Shown: positions 1-8,068 of the stretch, piece after piece
How positions within the stretch are numbered: the first letter of the stretch is position 1
Layout of the letters: the number at the start of each line of letters is the position of its first letter
Origin: Rhodobacter huangdaonensis
Lineage (GTDB): Bacteria > Pseudomonadota > Alphaproteobacteria > Rhodobacterales > Rhodobacteraceae
Length of the DNA: 64,000 nucleotides
Assembly (NCBI RefSeq): GCF_004022465.1
Contig: NZ_SAVA01000002.1
Span: 1-64,000, forward strand
Direction: 5' to 3'
Translations under genes and position numbers: made by a program
Notes under the pieces: model-generated
The model's input: only the letters and a program-made list of their open reading frames with translations
Told to the model about the DNA's origin: nothing
The model's database searches: none

Positions 1-642
1 GCTCAGCTCAACGCCGATCCGGCGGTGCACGGCATCCTCGTGCAGCTGCCGCTGCCGGGGCATCTGAACAGCGATCTGGTGATCAACGCCATCGACCCCG
101 CGAAGGACGTCGACGGCTTTCACATCTCGAATGTGGGGCTTCTGGGCACCGGGCAGAAGGCGATGGTGCCCTGCACGCCGCTCGGCTGCCTGATGATGCT
201 GCGCGACCATCTGGGCAGCCTCAGCGGCCTCGATGCCGTGGTCGTCGGCCGCTCGAACATCGTCGGCAAGCCGATGGCGCAGCTGCTTCTGGGCGACAGC
301 TGCACGGTGACGATCGCGCATTCGCGCACGCAGGATCTGGGCGCGGTCTGCCGCCGCGCCGACATTCTCGTCGCCGCCGTGGGCCGGCCCGAGATGATCC
401 CGGGCGCTTGGGTGAAGCCGGGCGCCACGGTGATCGACGTCGGCATCAACCGCATCGAGCGCGACGGCAAGACGAAGCTGGTGGGCGATGTCGATTTCGC
501 CTCTGCGTCGCAGGTCGCGGGGGCGATCACCCCGGTGCCGGGCGGCGTCGGGCCGATGACCATCGCCTGTCTGCTCGCCAATACGCTGACCGCCTGCTGC
601 CGTGCCAACGGCCTGCCCGAACCCGAGGGGCTCACCGCCTGA
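1..642 (+). CDS. folD: FolD, methylenetetrahydrofolate dehydrogenase/cyclohydrolase (5' partial)
   Basis: Cytosolic bifunctional enzyme that interconverts 5,10-methylene-THF and 10-formyl-THF through methenyl-THF, using NADP. The frame is already open at base 1, so the N-terminal part, roughly a quarter to a third of a usual FolD of about 300 residues, lies outside the window. Visible are the signature HGILVQLPLP at the left edge, VDGFH, the nucleotide-binding loop GRSNIVGKPMAQLL and the C-terminal PGGVGPMT signature. purU follows after 71 bp on the same strand. Next to methylamine demethylation genes, the pair probably oxidises the THF-bound C1 unit. Family assignment is secure; the C1-catabolic role is inferred from context. 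Confidence 0.96.
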   Translation, partial: AQLNADPAVHGILVQLPLPGHLNSDLVINAIDPAKDVDGFHISNVGLLGTGQKAMVPCTPLGCLMMLRDHLGSLSGLDAVVVGRSNIVGKPMAQLLLGDSCTVTIAHSRTQDLGAVCRRADILVAAVGRPEMIPGAWVKPGATVIDVGINRIERDGKTKLVGDVDFASASQVAGAITPVPGGVGPMTIACLLANTLTACCRANGLPEPEGLTA

Positions 643-713
643 GCTCCTTTCCCGCGCCCCGGCGCGCAACCGGCCACCGGCCGACCCAACAGACAAACCG
701 ACGGGAGACCGAC

Positions 714-1598
714 ATGACCAAATACTGCCTGACCGTGGCCTGCCCCACGACCCGCGGCATCGTCGCCGCGATCGCGACCTATCTCGCCGAGAACGGCTGC
801 AACATCACCGACAGCTCGCAGTTCGACGATATCCAGACCGGCAAGTTCTTCATGCGGGTGAGCTTCGTCTCCGAGGCGGGGCTTGACCTCGGCGCGCTCG
901 AGACCGGCTTTGGCCCGACCGCCAAGGCCTTCGGCATGGTGGCGAAATTCCATGACGAGGCCGAGAAGATGAAGGTCATCATCATGGTCAGCCGCTTTGG
1001 CCATTGCCTGAACGACCTGCTCTACCGCTGGCGCATCGGCGCGCTGCCGATCGACATCGTGGCGGTGATCTCGAACCACATGGACTATCAGAAGGTGGTG
1101 GTGAACCACGACATCCCGTTCCACTGCATCAAGGTGACGAAGGAGAACAAGGCGGCGGCCGAGGCCGAGCAGATGCGCGTCGTGCATGAGAGCGGCGCTG
1201 AGCTGATCGTTCTGGCGCGCTACATGCAGATCCTGTCGGACCAGATGTGCAAGGAGATGTCGGGGCGGATCATCAACATCCACCACTCGTTCCTGCCGAG
1301 CTTCAAGGGCGCCAACCCCTACAAGCAGGCCTATGAGCGCGGCGTGAAGCTGATCGGGGCGACCTCGCATTACGTGACCGCCGACCTCGACGAGGGCCCG
1401 ATCATCGAGCAGGACACGATCCGCGTCACCCATGCGCAATCGGCCGATGACTATGTCTCGCTCGGCCGCGATGTCGAAAGCCAGGTGCTGGCGCGGGCGA
1501 TCCACGCCCATATCCATCGCCGCGTGTTCCTCAATGGCAACAAGACCGTGGTGTTCCCGGCCAGCCCCGGCTCCTACGCCTCGGAACGGATGGGGTGA
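714..1598 (+). CDS. purU: PurU, formyltetrahydrofolate deformylase
   Basis: Hydrolyses 10-formyl-THF to formate and THF in the cytosol. The 294-residue product has the usual two-part build: an N-terminal ACT domain (about residues 1-85) and a C-terminal formyltransferase fold (about 90-290). The hydrolase signature is visible in NIHHSFLPSFKGANPYKQA and in the histidine/aspartate stretch GATSHYVTADLDEGPIIEQD. The ATG at 714 follows the purine-rich ACGGGAGACC and gives the standard family length. Downstream of folD it would return the C1 unit from Tdm and Dmm demethylation as formate while regenerating free THF. That pathway role is inferred; the enzyme call is not in doubt. Confidence 0.97.
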   Translation: MTKYCLTVACPTTRGIVAAIATYLAENGCNITDSSQFDDIQTGKFFMRVSFVSEAGLDLGALETGFGPTAKAFGMVAKFHDEAEKMKVIIMVSRFGHCLNDLLYRWRIGALPIDIVAVISNHMDYQKVVVNHDIPFHCIKVTKENKAAAEAEQMRVVHESGAELIVLARYMQILSDQMCKEMSGRIINIHHSFLPSFKGANPYKQAYERGVKLIGATSHYVTADLDEGPIIEQDTIRVTHAQSADDYVSLGRDVESQVLARAIHAHIHRRVFLNGNKTVVFPASPGSYASERMG

Positions 1599-1728
1599 GC
1601 CGCGGTCCCGGCGCGCTGCGCCGGGATTGAACGCTCCGGTGGAACGTTCAAAGCGGCGAACGCCCGGAGCGCAAGCGCAGGGCCGGGTGTTTCGGGCGAA
1701 CGCCGGATCTGCCGCAAGCCCAGCCTTT

Positions 1729-1893
1729 CGCTTCCAATTGCCCCAAATATCCCGGGGGTGAATGGCCGCAGGCCAGAGGGGGCAGCGCCCCCTTTCTCCG
1801 CCGGGCGAGGGGGCGGCCGGGGCGGGGGGGGGGGCCCCCCCCCCCCCGCGCCTTCGGCGCTCACCCCCGGGATATTTGAAGCAATTGGAAGCG
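1729..1893. repeat. Long inverted repeat with central G/C homopolymer tract
   Basis: The gene-free stretch 1599-2002 holds two near-identical inverted arms of about 33 bp (1729-1761 and 1861-1893), each containing CTTCCAATTG and AAATATCCCGGGGGTGA, separated by about 100 bp. Between them lie a GGGGGCAGCGCCCCC palindrome and an uninterrupted run of 11 G followed by 13 C (1824-1847). The same arm recurs once near 32718, and the GGCAGCGCC module recurs near 44075, so this belongs to a dispersed intergenic repeat family. It could end purU transcription. The G/C run is a likely place for assembly error. No gene is supported here. Confidence 0.75.
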
Positions 1894-2002
1894 GGGAGGT
1901 GTTGCGGGAGAGTTGCGGGGCGCGTTTCGCGTCTGGATTTTCCTTGGGCAAAGCGGCTATTCTTTGACCGTCCCGTGCGGGACTGTTCAAGGGAATTTGC
2001 AA

Positions 2003-2728
2003 GTGCCGCCTTCTTCCGGACGTCTTCTTTCCGCGCCGCAAAGCGAGCCTGTCGTCGGGGCGACGGTGCAATATGTCATCGACACGCTGACGACGCGGAT
2101 CGTTTCGGGAGAATACGGGGTCGATGAACGTCTGCCGTCCGAACGGGCGCTGGCGCAGGATCTGGGGGTGGCGCGCAACACCGTGCGCGAGGCGCTCGAT
2201 CAGCTCGAGGAGCGCGGCATGATCCGGCGCCGGGCAGGGTCGGGGTCTTTCGTCACCTGGGACCCCTCGGGCACGCAGGCGGCGGTCTCGACCGTCGCGG
2301 CCGAGACCGGGCCCTTGCAGCTGCAGGTGGTGCGCGGGATCTTCGAGCCCGAGATGGTGCGGCTTGCGATCATCAACATGCCGCCGCGCGCGATCGAGGC
2401 GCTTGGCGAGACGCTGTCGCAGATGGAGGCGGTGCAGGCCGATGCCGGCGCCTTCGTGCGGCTCGAGGAAGAATTCCACCGCCAGATCGCGGCGGGCACC
2501 GGCAACCCGCTGCTGATCGCCTGCTACAACCTGGTGATCGACGCGCGCCGGCAGAGCTTTCGCGGCGCGATGTATCGCCGGCATCTGACGCCCAATCGCA
2601 TCGCCTCCTATCAGCGCGGCTACAATGCGCTGTTCAACGCCATCGCCGCGCGCGACATCGAGGCGGCGAGCGAGTTCATGAAGCTCACGCTGATCGAGGA
2701 TCAGAAGCTGCTGATGCAGGAAGACTGA
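2003..2728 (+). CDS. GntR-family regulator (FadR-like, FCD domain)
   Basis: Probable local repressor or activator of the methylamine genes. The 241-residue protein has an N-terminal winged helix (about residues 20-85) with the GntR signature around RLPSERALAQDLGVARNTVREAL and GSGSFV, followed by an all-helical FCD effector domain. The GTG at 2003 is chosen because AAGGGA lies 9 bp upstream; an open extension to 1913 has no such site. In the FCD domain, two positions where family members usually carry metal-binding histidines read Tyr (in RGYNAL) and Thr (in FMKLTL), so the ligand site may be altered. The 3' end overlaps the convergent binding-protein gene by 44 bp. Confidence 0.9.
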   Translation: MPPSSGRLLSAPQSEPVVGATVQYVIDTLTTRIVSGEYGVDERLPSERALAQDLGVARNTVREALDQLEERGMIRRRAGSGSFVTWDPSGTQAAVSTVAAETGPLQLQVVRGIFEPEMVRLAIINMPPRAIEALGETLSQMEAVQADAGAFVRLEEEFHRQIAAGTGNPLLIACYNLVIDARRQSFRGAMYRRHLTPNRIASYQRGYNALFNAIAARDIEAASEFMKLTLIEDQKLLMQED

Positions 2729-4004
2729 TCTGCCGGCGCCGCGGCGCCGGGCGCAGGCGCTGGTGCCAGAGCTGGCCGAGCGCGCCAAGGTGATGCGTGA
2801 GACGGGGCCCATGCGCCTCGAGCCAGCCCAGAACCGAACCGAATTCGACGATCTTCGCGCGCCCGCCCGCGATCCGCACCACCGGCCAGTCGCCCACCAG
2901 CGCATTGTCGATGCCGAAGATCTCGGCCCCCCACCAGCGCGCCGGGCCGAAGGCGTGCGGCATGATCTGCGAGCGCTTCATCGCGGCGAGCACCGAGACC
3001 GGGGCGGTCGTCTCGGCGCTTTCGACGGCGGCGTGCCACAGATCGAGGATCGAGGCATATTCCCAGCTCACCGCCGACCAGCTGCCCGGAAAGCGCGCGT
3101 CATAGGCGGCGAAGAAGGCCTCGGGGCGGTGGAAGAAGAAGGCGGTGTCGGCCAGTGCCGGGTCGTCGAAATCCGGGAACTGGAAGGTATAGCGTGCCAT
3201 GAAGGCGGCCGAGGTGCGCGCGATCATCCGCGGATAGTCGTCGGCGGTGCAGGCGAGGATCTCGCCGGTGAAGCCCTGGGCGTGGGCCGCCTCGGTCAGG
3301 GCATGGATCATCGGCGGCGCCGATGAGCACCAGCACAGCACGTCGGGCTCTTCGGCCAGCATCGCGCGCACGATGCCCGCGGCGTCGGTCTCGGCCGGCG
3401 CATAGTGCAGCTCCTTCACCCGGGCGTGGCCCGCGGCCTCGAAGGCGGCGCGATAGACAGCGAGCGAGGGCAGGCCGAGGCTGTCGGTCTGGCTGCACAG
3501 GGCGACGCGGCGTGCCGCGGGGCGGTTCTTCGCCAGCCACTCGACCCCGGTCACGTTGAAGAGGGGATGCACCTCGGCAGGCGCGATCAGATAGGGGGTG
3601 TCGGGCGAGAGGTCGGAGGGCAGCAGCGTCGCCACCAGCGTCCGCGCCTTCATCAGCCAGGGCAGGGCGGGGGCGAAGCTGTCGCCGCCAAGGGTCAGGA
3701 TCAGCCGGCAGTCGAGCCGTTCGACAAGCTCATGCGCGGCGGCGCGGGTGGCGGCGGCGCCGGTCGCGCTGTCGCGTGCCACGATCTCGATCGGGTGCCG
3801 GCGCCCGCCCACCATCAGCCCGCCGCGCGCATTCAGCCCCTCGGCCCAGAGCCGGCAGCCGTCGAGCCCCGGCCGGCCCCAGGATTCCTCGGGGCCCGAG
3901 AGCGGCGTGAGGAAACCGATCCGCACCGGCGCGCGGGTCTTCACCCCGAGTCGGGGCAGGGAACCAGTTACCAGAAGGCGCTGCGCGAGTGTCGGGCTGC
4001 TCAT
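2685..4004 (-). CDS. ABC-type substrate-binding-like protein without signal peptide
   Basis: A 439-residue protein of the branched-chain amino acid/urea/amide binding family (Peripla_BP_6, UrtA/AmiC-like), recognised from the start VRIGFLTPLSGPEE and the overall two-lobe layout. The N-terminus (MSSPTLAQRLLVTG) shows no signal peptide or lipobox, and no permease or ATPase gene is near. A cytosolic ligand sensor of the AmiC kind is therefore as likely as a transporter part. It is divergent from tmm across a 172-bp spacer containing paired operator-like motifs, and convergent with the GntR gene. The ligand is unknown; a methylated amine or its oxide is a guess from position. Confidence 0.82.
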   Translation of the reverse strand: MSSPTLAQRLLVTGSLPRLGVKTRAPVRIGFLTPLSGPEESWGRPGLDGCRLWAEGLNARGGLMVGGRRHPIEIVARDSATGAAATRAAAHELVERLDCRLILTLGGDSFAPALPWLMKARTLVATLLPSDLSPDTPYLIAPAEVHPLFNVTGVEWLAKNRPAARRVALCSQTDSLGLPSLAVYRAAFEAAGHARVKELHYAPAETDAAGIVRAMLAEEPDVLCWCSSAPPMIHALTEAAHAQGFTGEILACTADDYPRMIARTSAAFMARYTFQFPDFDDPALADTAFFFHRPEAFFAAYDARFPGSWSAVSWEYASILDLWHAAVESAETTAPVSVLAAMKRSQIMPHAFGPARWWGAEIFGIDNALVGDWPVVRIAGGRAKIVEFGSVLGWLEAHGPRLTHHLGALGQLWHQRLRPAPRRRQISLPASAASDPRSA

Positions 4005-4112
4005 AATTTGATCTATAGCCCTTTTTCGGCAGGCTGGAATGCGGAAAAATACGGTGAAGCAATATTCCACACAGGAAAAATTGTTGACCCAAAAGATTTT
4101 TGCCCGCCTCAT

Positions 4113-4155
4113 TGGTCCATGCCGAAGGAACCAGTTTTGAAATCTGGTCCATACC
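4113..4155 (+). promoter_or_regulatory. Paired TGGTCCATRCC motifs upstream of tmm (candidate operator)
   Basis: Two copies of TGGTCCATRCC lie at 4113-4123 and 4145-4155, 32 bp apart (about three helical turns). Between them is a 17-bp near-palindrome at 4131-4147 (CCAG, TTTT/AAAT and CTGG halves around a central G). The core GGT-N4-RCC is itself symmetric and resembles FadR-type GntR operators, which are usually GGT-N3-ACC. The motifs sit just upstream of the tmm ribosome site CAGGGAG, so a bound regulator would block the leader. Assigning them to the GntR protein encoded 1.4 kb away is inference. Confidence 0.45.
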
Positions 4156-4176
4156 GGATCGAACAGGGAGACTGAC

Positions 4177-5519
4177 ATGACCAAACGCGTTGCCATCATC
4201 GGCGCCGGACCCTCGGGCCTTGCCCAGCTCCGGGCCTTCCAATCCGCCGCGCAGAAGGGGGCCGAGATCCCCGAGATCGTCTGCTTCGAGAAGCAGGAGA
4301 CCTGGGGGGGTTGTGGAACTACAGCTGGCGCACCGGCACCGACAAGAACGGCGAGCCGATCCACGGCTCGATGTATCGCTACCTCTGGACCAATGGTCCG
4401 AAGGAGGGGCTCGAATTCGCCGACTATTCCTTCGAGGAACATTTCGGCAAGCAGATCGCCTCCTACCCGCCGCGCGCCGTGATGGTCGACTATATCGAGG
4501 GCCGGGTGAACAAGGCCGGCGTGCGCGGCTGGATCCGCTTCAACTCGGTCGTGCGCTGGATCGAGTTCGACGAGGAGGCCGGGGATTTCACCGTCACCGT
4601 GCACGACATGGAGCGCGACCATGTCTACAAGGAGCGCTTCGACCATGTGATCGTCGCTTCGGGGCATTTCTCCTCGCCGAACGTGCCGGAATATCCCGGG
4701 TTCGACCAGTTCTACGGCCGCATCGTGCATGCCCATGACTTCCGCGATGCACGCGAATTCGAAGGGCAGGACGTGCTTGTCGTCGGCTCCTCCTACTCGG
4801 CCGAGGACATCGGCTCGCAATGCTGGAAATACGGCGCGAAGAGCGTCACCTCGTGCTACCGCAGCGCGCCGATGGGCTTCAAATGGCCGGCGAACTGGGA
4901 AGAGAAGCAGGGCCTTGTCCGGGTCGAGGGCAAGACCGCCTTCTTCAGGGACGGCTCGTCGAAGCATGTCGATGCGATCATCCTGTGCACCGGCTACCGG
5001 CACTATTTCCCGTTCCTGCCCGACAGCCTGCGGCTGAAGACGGCGAACCGGCTTGCCACCGCCGATCTCTACAAGGGCGTCGTCTACGTCAACAATCCGA
5101 AGATGTTCTACCTCGGCATGCAGGACCAGTGGTTCACCTTCAACATGTTCGACGCCCAGGCCTGGTATGTGCGCGACATCATCCTGGGCCGGATCGCGGT
5201 GCCCGCCGACAAGCAGGCGCTGATCGCCGATGTGGCCGAGCGCGAAGAGCGCGAGGAGGTCTCGGACGATGTCAAATATGCGATCAAATACCAGGGCGAC
5301 TACGTCAAGGAACTGATCGCCGAGACGGATTATCCGAGCTTCGACGTCGACGGTGCCTGCGAGGCCTTCTTCGAGTGGAAGCACCACAAGGCCGACAACA
5401 TCATGACCTTCCGCAACCATGCTTACAGGTCGGTGATCACCGGCACGATGGCGCCCACCCACCACACGCCGTGGAAAGATGCGCTCGACGATTCGATGGA
5501 AGCCTATCTCGCGAACTGA
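4177..5519 (+). pseudogene. tmm: Tmm, trimethylamine monooxygenase, interrupted by a -1 frameshift
   Basis: Flavin-containing monooxygenase that would oxidise trimethylamine to its N-oxide with NADPH and O2. Frame 4177 encodes MTKRVAIIGAGPSG (FAD dinucleotide motif) up to TWGG. The homologous continuation LWNYSWRTGTDKNGEP is in another frame from 4311 to 5519. The break is a run of seven G at 4304-4310 where eight would keep frame; with one more G the product would be 447 residues, the normal length. The downstream part is intact and carries the second nucleotide motif VGSSYSAED and an FMO-type FYGRIVHAHDF. As written, the first frame ends after 101 residues at 4482. It may be a real lesion, a slippage-variable tract or a sequencing error. 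Confidence 0.9.
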
Positions 5520-5584
5520 GTTGTGTCCCCCTGGGCGGGGGCTTCGGGCCTCCCGCCTCCTTTTCCTGACGACAAGGACAGACC

Positions 5585-7957
5585 ATGGTGCTTCTGCCCG
5601 CCGACACGCTCTTCCGCCCCGGCCCGCCCGCGCCCTCGCGTGCGCGCCGGCCGCAGGCCTTTCGGACCGGCCCGGCCGAGGAACGGCACACCGTGCCCGG
5701 CCGTGGCGCGCTCGTGCTCGAGATCCGGGCGGGCGACCGGCTCGAGGTGATCAACGACGAGGGCGGGCAGCGCTGCGAGCTGCTGGCTGCGCATCCCGAC
5801 GGGCGGGTCGATTGCGGCCTGCTGGGCTGGGCGGGCGATTGCGCGGCGGACGGGCTGCGCGACCTGCTCGCCTCGGGCGAGCCCTCGCTTGCCCGGCTGC
5901 GCCGCGCGCTTGTGCGCCGGGGCATCGACCTGAGCCTTGCCCGCGCCATCGGGCTGTTCGGCGCCGGTGCGCGGGCGGGCGAGGCCGTGGGCTTCATCGC
6001 GCAGGGGGAGGGCTTTGCGCTTGCCGCCGCCCCCGGCCCGGCGATGGATTTCGAGCGTCAGGACACGGCAACCCCGCTGACGGTGAAGATCACCCGCGCC
6101 ACGCCGCGCGCTGCCGGCCGCTTCGCGCTGCCCGATCCGCTCGCCGATCCGCTCCTTGATCTGCGGGTGAAATCGGCGACCGCCGAGGCCTATGTGGTGA
6201 AGGCCGGCGAATTCCTCCAGATCCTCGACGTCGACGGCCGCCAATGCACCGATTTCCAGTGCTTTGACGCGCGCAAGCTCGACCGCGGCATCATCAACCC
6301 GCTCGATGTCACCACCACCCGCACGCTGATGGGGCATGCCTATCCGACCCCGGGGCTGCACGCGAAATACTACGATCAGGATTTCACCCCGCTCGTCGAG
6401 GTGATCCAGGACACCTGCGGGCGCCATGACGCCTTCGCTATGGCCTGTTCGTCGAAATATTACGACGACATCGGCTATCCGGGGCACGCGAACTGCTCGG
6501 ACAATTTCAACACCGCGCTCGCTGGCCATGGCGTTCCCGCCCGCGCGGGCTGGATGGCGGCGAATTTCTTCTTCAACACCGGGATTGACGCACATGGCGT
6601 GCTCGTCGCCGACGAGCCCTGGTCGCGGCCCGGGGATTACGTGCTGATGCGCGCGCTCACCGATCTCGTCTGCGTTTCCTCGGCCTGCCCGGACGACACT
6701 TCCTCGGCCAATGGCTGGGATCTCACTGACATCCATGTGCGCAGCTATGGCGCGGGCGAGCGGTTCTCGCGCGCTTCGGCCTGGCGCGCCACCCCCGACG
6801 CGGAGCCGATCATGACGCGTGAAAGCGCCTTCCACGACAATTTCGCCGCGCTGACCCGCGATTTCGTCGACTATCGCGGCTTCTGGCTGCCGAATGCCTT
6901 CCCCGAATGCGATGCGGTCGAGAGCTACTGGGCCGCGCGCGAGGGCGTGGTCGCGATGGATCTGTCCGCGCTGCGCAAGTTCGAGGTGACCGGCCCCGAT
7001 GCCGAGGCGCTGCTGAACTGGGTGCTCACCCGCGATGTGACGAAGCTCGGCCATGGTCAGGTCGTCTATTCGGCGATGTGCTATCCGCATGGCGGCATGA
7101 TCGACGACGGCACGCTGTTCCGTCTGGGGGCGCAGAACTTCCGCTGGATCGGCGGCTCGGACGAGGGCGGGGTGTGGATGCGCGAGGAGGCGGCGCGGCT
7201 GGGCCTCAACGTGATGATCCGCTCTTCGACCGATCAGATGCACAATCTCGCGGTGCAGGGGCCGCGCTCGCGCGCGCTGATGTGCGAGATCATCTGGACC
7301 GCGCCGCATCAGCCCGCCTTGGCCGATCTCGGCTGGTTCCGCTTCACCGTGGGCCGCATCGGCGGGCCCGAGGGTGTGCCGGTCGTCGTCTCGCGCACCG
7401 GCTATACCGGCGAGCTTGGCTACGAGATCTTCTGTCATCCGAAGGACGGCAAGGCGGTGTTCGAGGCGGTCTTCGGTGCCGGCGCCAAATACGGCATCAA
7501 GCCGATGGGGCTTGCCGGGCTCGACCTGTGCCGGATCGAGGCGGGGCTCGTCTTTGCGGGCTACGACTTTTCCGATCAGACCGACCCGTTCGAGGCCGGC
7601 ATCGGCTTCACCGTGCCCTTGAAATCGAAAACCGCCGATTTCGTCGGGCGCGAGGCGCTGATCCGGCGCAAGGAAACGCCCGCGCGCAAATTCGTCGGCC
7701 TCGAGATCGAGGGCCAGGACCCGGTCTTTCACGGCGATTGCCTGCGGATCGGGCGGGCGCAGGTGGGCGAGGTCTGCTCGGCGATGCACAGCCCGCGCAC
7801 CAATCAGTGGATCGCGCTCGCCCGCCTCGACGTGGCGCATGCCGAGCCCGGCACAGCGGTCGAGGTCGGCAAGCTCGACGGCCATCTGAAGCGGATCGCG
7901 GCGCGCGTCGCGCCCTTCCCGCATTACGACCCGAAAAAGGAACGTCCGCGCTCGTGA
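5585..7957 (+). CDS. tdm: Tdm, trimethylamine N-oxide demethylase (DUF1989-GcvT fusion)
   Basis: Predicted cytosolic enzyme converting TMAO to dimethylamine and formaldehyde, with the C1 unit passed to THF. The 790-residue protein begins with a degenerate DUF1989-like segment (about 20-170). A full metal-binding DUF1989 core follows (about 195-400), with cysteines in GRQCTDFQC, DTCGRHDAF, CSDNF and SSACPDD. A C-terminal aminomethyltransferase (GcvT) domain runs from about 430 to 785, with SRTGYTGELGYEI. The ATG at 5585 has AAGGACAG just upstream. The length and domain order match Tdm of Ruegeria and Methylocella. It lies 65 bp after tmm and probably shares its transcript. Confidence 0.9.
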   Translation: MVLLPADTLFRPGPPAPSRARRPQAFRTGPAEERHTVPGRGALVLEIRAGDRLEVINDEGGQRCELLAAHPDGRVDCGLLGWAGDCAADGLRDLLASGEPSLARLRRALVRRGIDLSLARAIGLFGAGARAGEAVGFIAQGEGFALAAAPGPAMDFERQDTATPLTVKITRATPRAAGRFALPDPLADPLLDLRVKSATAEAYVVKAGEFLQILDVDGRQCTDFQCFDARKLDRGIINPLDVTTTRTLMGHAYPTPGLHAKYYDQDFTPLVEVIQDTCGRHDAFAMACSSKYYDDIGYPGHANCSDNFNTALAGHGVPARAGWMAANFFFNTGIDAHGVLVADEPWSRPGDYVLMRALTDLVCVSSACPDDTSSANGWDLTDIHVRSYGAGERFSRASAWRATPDAEPIMTRESAFHDNFAALTRDFVDYRGFWLPNAFPECDAVESYWAAREGVVAMDLSALRKFEVTGPDAEALLNWVLTRDVTKLGHGQVVYSAMCYPHGGMIDDGTLFRLGAQNFRWIGGSDEGGVWMREEAARLGLNVMIRSSTDQMHNLAVQGPRSRALMCEIIWTAPHQPALADLGWFRFTVGRIGGPEGVPVVVSRTGYTGELGYEIFCHPKDGKAVFEAVFGAGAKYGIKPMGLAGLDLCRIEAGLVFAGYDFSDQTDPFEAGIGFTVPLKSKTADFVGREALIRRKETPARKFVGLEIEGQDPVFHGDCLRIGRAQVGEVCSAMHSPRTNQWIALARLDVAHAEPGTAVEVGKLDGHLKRIAARVAPFPHYDPKKERPRS

Positions 7958-8068
7958 GGGGGTGGCGGGCCGGGTGGGGAGACCCGGCCGAAGGCCCCGG
8001 GAAACCGGGTGGGGAGGCAAGAAAACGGGGCGAAAACAGCCCCCTTCCACTCAACAGGGAGTTTGGAC

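Noticed and set aside
1758..2127. Small frames after purU
   Set aside because: They run through the G/C homopolymer and the inverted repeat and have low-complexity Gly/Pro translations.
5504..8050. Very long antisense open frames opposite tdm and other genes (also around 8051-10036, 9936-11786, 44816-47602)
   Set aside because: High GC leaves few stop codons; the translations are Arg/His/Ala-rich without family motifs, while the other strand encodes clear enzymes.
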